Program-made: the position numbers and the translations under genes | Shown: piece after piece, positions 6,703 to 9,034 of the stretch | Layout of the letters: every line of letters begins with the position of its first letter | Numbering within the stretch: position 1 is the stretch's first letter | DNA from: Candidatus Neomicrothrix sp. UBA881 | GTDB lineage: Bacteria > Actinomycetota > Acidimicrobiia > Acidimicrobiales > MedAcidi-G1 | NCBI GenBank assembly: GCA_002294285.1 | Contig: DBFL01000063.1 | Location: 1 to 9,034, forward strand | Length of the DNA stretch: 9,034 bases | Direction of reading: 5' to 3' | Notes under the pieces: generated by a model | What the model was told of the DNA's origin: nothing | Seen by the model: the letters and a program-made list of their open reading frames with translations, nothing else | Database searches by the model: none

Positions 6703-6743
6703 AAAAGGATTGTTCTCCGTAAGTTGTCGATCCAACTAACTAG

Positions 6744-6749
6744 TAATCT
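6744..6749 (+). promoter_or_regulatory. Possible -10 element of a leaderless transcript
   Basis: TAATCT lies 6 nt before the GTG of the exported thioredoxin-like protein, which has no Shine-Dalgarno. Transcription from the G of that codon would make a leaderless mRNA. The divergent Fe-S gene starts at 6702, so both promoters must fit in about 50 nt. Confidence 0.35.
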
Positions 6750-6755
6750 TTAATT

Positions 6756-7634
6756 GTGGTTGCCAACAAGTTTCTTCTGTCTAGACGTCAGGCTCTAATC
6801 AGTATTGCTGGTTTCACAGGTGGAATAGTACTTACAAACTGTGCAAATGATAAAAATTCTCAAACACTATCACTTGGAGCTCGTTTCGCTGATGGGTACC
6901 AGGCCCCAACAGTTTTCACTAACAGCCCAGGACAGCGCGCGCCTTACACTCTTATCGGAGAAGAAGGCTTTCCAATTACTGAAAATGTTCCAAACTCAAT
7001 TGATCTGTCCGTGACAGAAATATCCACTGGTGAAACTATTTTCGAAGGAGAAATTAGTCGCCACGGTGAGCCCGGTGTAATTCCATACTTTCCTCTAATT
7101 TTTAGTCCATCTAGACCGGGGGAATACAAAGTAGAAGGAAAAAATCTAAGCGGCCACCACAAAATACTAGTTGTTGAACAGTCAGAAATTAACTTGGTTC
7201 AATTAGGACAAAAAATGCGCTCTATTAAAACTCCAACATTTGAAGATAATTTAGACGTAAAACCTATTTGCACTAAATCTTCAGGAGTTTGTCCGCTTCA
7301 TAAAATAAGCCTCGATGAATCCTTAGAGAAATCTCTACCTACCGCACTACTTGTTTCCACTCCACGTTTTTGCCAGACGGACGTTTGTGGACCTGCTCTC
7401 GAAATACTTATTAAGCAATCAGAAATTCTTGATGAAGAATTGTCAATAATTCATGTTGAAGTATTCAAAGAACCTGAAAAACAAAACTTTTCTACTACGC
7501 CCATAATCGGAGTTTTGGGTCTTAATTTTGAACCAAGTCTGATTGTCGCAAACGCAGAAGGGGTTATTACAAGCATCCTTAATTTTGCTATGGATTCAAA
7601 AGAGGTCTCTGAAGCTTTAGCGACTGTTGTTTAA
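6756..7634 (+). CDS. Tat-exported thioredoxin-like protein, possible lipoprotein
   Basis: The 292-residue product begins with a twin-arginine signal (SRRQALISI, 9-17), a hydrophobic core to about 26 and LTNC (26-29), which resembles a lipobox although Asn before the Cys is unusual. Residues about 40-140 look like a beta-rich, Ig-like domain (YTLIGEEGFPI, RPGEYKVEG). Residues about 160-290 look thioredoxin-like, with ICTKSSGVCPLH (Cys172, Cys179) and TPRFCQTDVCGPAL (Cys206, Cys211). The CX4C sits where thioredoxin-fold redox or SCO-like copper-binding proteins keep their cysteines. Thiol redox or metal handling outside the membrane is therefore likely, but the reaction is not determined. The GTG start has no RBS and fits a leaderless transcript. 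It is divergent from the Fe-S/molybdopterin fusion (53 nt between starts) and convergent with erpA (6 nt between stops). Confidence 0.8.
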   Translation: MVANKFLLSRRQALISIAGFTGGIVLTNCANDKNSQTLSLGARFADGYQAPTVFTNSPGQRAPYTLIGEEGFPITENVPNSIDLSVTEISTGETIFEGEISRHGEPGVIPYFPLIFSPSRPGEYKVEGKNLSGHHKILVVEQSEINLVQLGQKMRSIKTPTFEDNLDVKPICTKSSGVCPLHKISLDESLEKSLPTALLVSTPRFCQTDVCGPALEILIKQSEILDEELSIIHVEVFKEPEKQNFSTTPIIGVLGLNFEPSLIVANAEGVITSILNFAMDSKEVSEALATVV

Positions 7635-7640
7635 ACGCAA

Positions 7641-7958
7641 TTATGAAAAAGACTTTCCACAACCACAGGTCTTTTGAGCATTCGGATTATCAATTGCAAA
7701 ACCCGCTCCATTAAGTCCGTCTTTAAAATCAAGAGTTGCACCTACTAGTAGTTCTGCGCTAGATGGATCGACTACAACACGAACTTCATCAAAAGTCTTT
7801 TCAACGTCGTCTTCAGCTTTGTCGGTATCAAAATACATTTCGTAACTGAAGCCTGAGCATCCCCCTGGCCTTACGGCTACACGCAAAGCCATGTCTTCAG
7901 TTTCCTGAGCTAATAATTCAGTAACTTTTTTCGTAGCTTCTTCTGTAAGTGTTACCAT
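7641..7958 (-). CDS. erpA: A-type iron-sulfur cluster insertion protein (ErpA/IscA/HesB family)
   Basis: Cytoplasmic carrier that receives an Fe-S cluster from the assembly machinery and delivers it to apoproteins. The 105 residues have LTEEATKKVTELL at the start, RPGGCSGFSYEM with Cys34, a central FDEVRVVVDPSSAELLVGATLDF, NGAGFAIDNPNA, and the C-terminal CGCGKSF with Cys98 and Cys100: all three cluster ligands at family spacing. The GGC(S)GF and CGCGKSFS pattern fits the ErpA type used in actinobacteria; IscA or SufA naming cannot be excluded. The ATG follows AAGGAC (7966-7971 region) at about 7 nt. A well-formed promoter lies upstream at 7991-8019. No suf genes are in the window. Its 3' end contains an inverted repeat that may terminate both convergent transcripts. 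A plausible local client is the [2Fe-2S] protein at 5167-6702. Confidence 0.93.
   Translation of the reverse strand: MVTLTEEATKKVTELLAQETEDMALRVAVRPGGCSGFSYEMYFDTDKAEDDVEKTFDEVRVVVDPSSAELLVGATLDFKDGLNGAGFAIDNPNAQKTCGCGKSFS
7647..7675. terminator. Possible bidirectional terminator hairpin inside the erpA 3' end
   Basis: AAAAGAC (7647-7653) and GTCTTTT (7669-7675) are perfect inverted repeats 15 nt apart; a further T-G and T-A pair could extend the stem. Both strands give a T run after the second arm. The genes ending at 7634 and 7641 converge here with only 6 nt between stops, so a shared terminator is expected. The stem is AT-rich and the loop long, hence low confidence. Confidence 0.35.
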
Positions 7959-7990
7959 TTTGTGTCCTTAAAAACTTGAAGATAATAACA

Positions 7991-8019
7991 ATAGTATTTT
8001 ACACCGCCTACACAGTCAA
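7991..8019 (-). promoter_or_regulatory. Promoter of erpA
   Basis: On the coding strand TTGACT (8014-8019), a 17-nt spacer and TACTAT (7991-7996) form a near-ideal housekeeping promoter. Transcription would start near 7983-7985 and give a leader of about 25 nt that includes the AAGGAC ribosome site. Confidence 0.7.
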
Positions 8020-8033
8020 AACTGTCTCACAGT
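8012..8033. repeat. Overlapping dyads ACAGT-n4-ACTGT-n3-ACAGT over the erpA -35 box
   Basis: ACAGT (8012-8016), ACTGT (8021-8025) and ACAGT (8029-8033) alternate in orientation, so the middle element can pair with either flank. The left dyad covers the erpA -35 hexamer. This could be an operator for a repressor of Fe-S biogenesis genes; the regulator is not identified. Confidence 0.4.
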
Positions 8034-8167
8034 AAATTTCAAATCTTTACATTGTTCCTAAACCAGTAAATAAATTAGATATTTTCATTCATTACAAAAA
8101 ATGCCAATACCCAAATAACCGTGAAATTGACTTAATGTTTTAATAACTGTCAACAAAAGGGGATTAA

Positions 8168-8383
8168 ATGTCTGACATCAACTTTAAATGCGCAAAATGT
8201 GGTGGCCTTGAATCAGAAACAGGGACAATCCGAACAACGGGTGGAGGCTTTTCCCGTTACATGAATCTGCAGAATAATAAATTTGGCTATGTGGCCTGCA
8301 CTAATTGTGGGTTTTGTGATTTCTATCGTGATTTTGGCAAGGACAAAGGCTGGCAAACCGTTCTAGACATTTTCACGAATTAG
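8168..8383 (+). CDS. Small zinc-ribbon protein (DUF2082-like, Zn_ribbon family)
   Basis: The 71 residues contain two Cys pairs, FKCAKCGG (Cys8, Cys11) and VACTNCGFCDFY (Cys43, Cys46), with IRTTGGGFSRYMNLQNNKFGYV between them. This matches the family described as predicted nucleic-acid-binding Zn-ribbon proteins. The four cysteines should bind one zinc; Cys49 is extra. No enzymatic domain is present and the cellular role of the family is not established to my knowledge. AAAGGGGA (8156-8163) lies 4 nt from the ATG. It is divergent from erpA across about 210 nt. The acyltransferase gene starts 18 nt after its stop, but with its own possible promoter. Confidence 0.85.
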   Translation: MSDINFKCAKCGGLESETGTIRTTGGGFSRYMNLQNNKFGYVACTNCGFCDFYRDFGKDKGWQTVLDIFTN

Positions 8384-8392
8384 TTTTATATT
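8364..8392 (+). promoter_or_regulatory. Possible promoter for a leaderless acyltransferase transcript
   Basis: TAGACA (8364-8369), inside the end of the zinc-ribbon gene, and TATATT (8387-8392) are separated by 17 nt. Initiation would fall near the ATG at 8402, which has no Shine-Dalgarno. Confidence 0.4.
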
Positions 8393-8401
8393 CTGAAAAA
8401 T

Positions 8402-9034
8402 ATGGAAGGCCCAGAAAGCCACTTAGCACAAGAAAAAAATTCGTCTAAAAGGTGGCATGACCTTGATGCATTAAGGGGTTTTGCCATGCTCCTTGGGATT
8501 GTGCTTCATGCCGCTATGTCTTTTCTCGGTGGCGTTTGGTCAGTCAATGATGTTAGAGCTGGCAGTGAGTTCTTCTGGTGGCTTGTATTAGGGATTCATG
8601 GCTTTCGCATGCAACTCTTTTTCCTTCTCAGTGGATTTTTTACTTCAATGATTTGGCAAAAGCGCGGCCTGAATCAACTCGTTTGGCATAGATTCAAAAG
8701 AATTTTTCTTCCGTTGCTTCTTTGCTTCGTGACGATAATCCCTCTGATGAACTGGGTTAGTGAAGAGGCAGCAAAGTCGGAATACGAGAAAACACAAGAT
8801 GTTGATGACATTTGGACACCGATTTTTTCAGGAAGTGTAAATGGAGTTGAAAATGCAATTTCATCAGGTGCTGATATTCATGTTCGCGGTGACGACGCCT
8901 ACACCCCTTTGCACCTAGCGGCACTGCTCGGCAACCATGAAATCATTGAGATACTTCTTGAAGCGGGTGCAGAACCGGACCCGCTAAATACTAAAGATGA
9001 AACCCCTCTAGTTTTAGCTGTTTTTGCTGGTAGC
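8402..9034 (+). CDS. Acyltransferase-3 family membrane protein with inserted ankyrin repeats, 3' part missing
   Basis: The 211 visible residues start MEGPESHL and are open to the window end. Residues 19-118 are the N-terminal part of an acyltransferase-3 (OpgC/OafA-like) enzyme, which transfers acyl groups to carbohydrates or other acceptors at the membrane. HDLDALRGFAMLLGIVLHAAMSF contains Arg25 and His36 in the family R-X10-H motif, followed by FRMQLFFLLSGFFTSMIW and HRFKRIFLPLLL. Three membrane segments are visible (about 27-45, 57-80, 101-118). After NWVSEEAA the chain changes into ankyrin repeats: a degenerate one (141-164, ISSGADIHVRGDD), a clear one (167-199, YTPLHLAALLGNHEIIEILLEAGAEPD) and the start of a third (TPLVLAVFAG). 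The basic loop before segment 3 suggests the repeats lie outside the cytoplasm. No Shine-Dalgarno is present. Confidence 0.82.
   Translation, partial: MEGPESHLAQEKNSSKRWHDLDALRGFAMLLGIVLHAAMSFLGGVWSVNDVRAGSEFFWWLVLGIHGFRMQLFFLLSGFFTSMIWQKRGLNQLVWHRFKRIFLPLLLCFVTIIPLMNWVSEEAAKSEYEKTQDVDDIWTPIFSGSVNGVENAISSGADIHVRGDDAYTPLHLAALLGNHEIIEILLEAGAEPDPLNTKDETPLVLAVFAGS

Noticed and set aside
6703..6735. TTG start at 6735 adding 11 residues to the Fe-S/molybdopterin protein
   Set aside because: No ribosome site before the TTG, and the extra residues precede the point where the family domain begins; the ATG at 6702 is the simpler start.
6944..7162. 72-aa minus-strand frame inside the thioredoxin-like gene
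   Set aside because: Shadow of the plus-strand gene, no ribosome site or domain.
8127..8153. TTGAC-n17-GTCAA dyad upstream of the zinc-ribbon gene, considered as promoter or operator
   Set aside because: There is no -10 hexamer at the right distance from TTGACT, and 5-bp arms with a 17-nt gap are weak evidence on their own.
1..9034. Mobile elements, CRISPR array, tRNA or rRNA genes
   Set aside because: I saw no transposase, integrase, regularly spaced repeats or cloverleaf-like sequence on either strand.

Overview
The window looks like a chromosomal segment of a moderately AT-rich, free-living actinobacterium. The main evidence is the combination of an actinobacterial-type GlnR regulator (OmpR family, not the MerR-type GlnR of Firmicutes), a GlnA2-like type I glutamine synthetase and a GSII (GlnII) enzyme. 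Several genes also have a -10-like element just before the start codon and no Shine-Dalgarno, as expected for leaderless transcripts, which are common in actinobacteria. The low GC by eye would fit a streamlined marine lineage (Acidimicrobiia-like or similar), but that placement is inference. I see no tRNA, rRNA, CRISPR array, insertion sequence or phage gene.

Positions 1-4529 form a nitrogen-assimilation island around a divergent intergenic region (2323-2481). Leftward lie glnII (1312-2322) and a branch-1 nitrilase (363-1274). Rightward lie a type I glutamine synthetase (2482-3834) and glnR (3846-4529), 11 nt apart. The intergenic region holds TTAAC-n6-TTAAC (AC-n9-AC), which resembles the GlnR box, about 55 nt upstream of the predicted glnA start. 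The simplest model is that GlnR acts on its own operon and possibly on glnII-nitrilase, so that ammonia released from nitriles is captured by the adjacent synthetases. The left edge cuts a membrane-anchored or secreted protein (1-256) with a charged stalk and a PMMG-type repeat.

Positions 4531-6702 hold a leftward cluster: an unusual 511-aa protein joining a CoxS-type double [2Fe-2S] domain to a drastically shortened molybdopterin-binding domain, then ridA, then a 57-aa single-pass membrane protein of unknown role. Divergent from it, 6756-7634 encodes a twin-arginine exported protein with a thioredoxin-like CX4C domain. It converges on erpA (7641-7958), an A-type Fe-S carrier with a clear promoter and a triple dyad over its -35 box. 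Fe-S delivery could serve the neighbouring [2Fe-2S] protein, but that link is only positional.

The right end carries a zinc-ribbon protein (8168-8383) and the start of an acyltransferase-3 membrane enzyme (8402 to beyond 9034), interrupted after its third membrane segment by ankyrin repeats. The most interesting items are this acyltransferase-ankyrin architecture, the reduced molybdopterin/Fe-S fusion, the compact glnII-nitrilase / glnA-glnR arrangement with its candidate operator, and the set of apparently leaderless starts.
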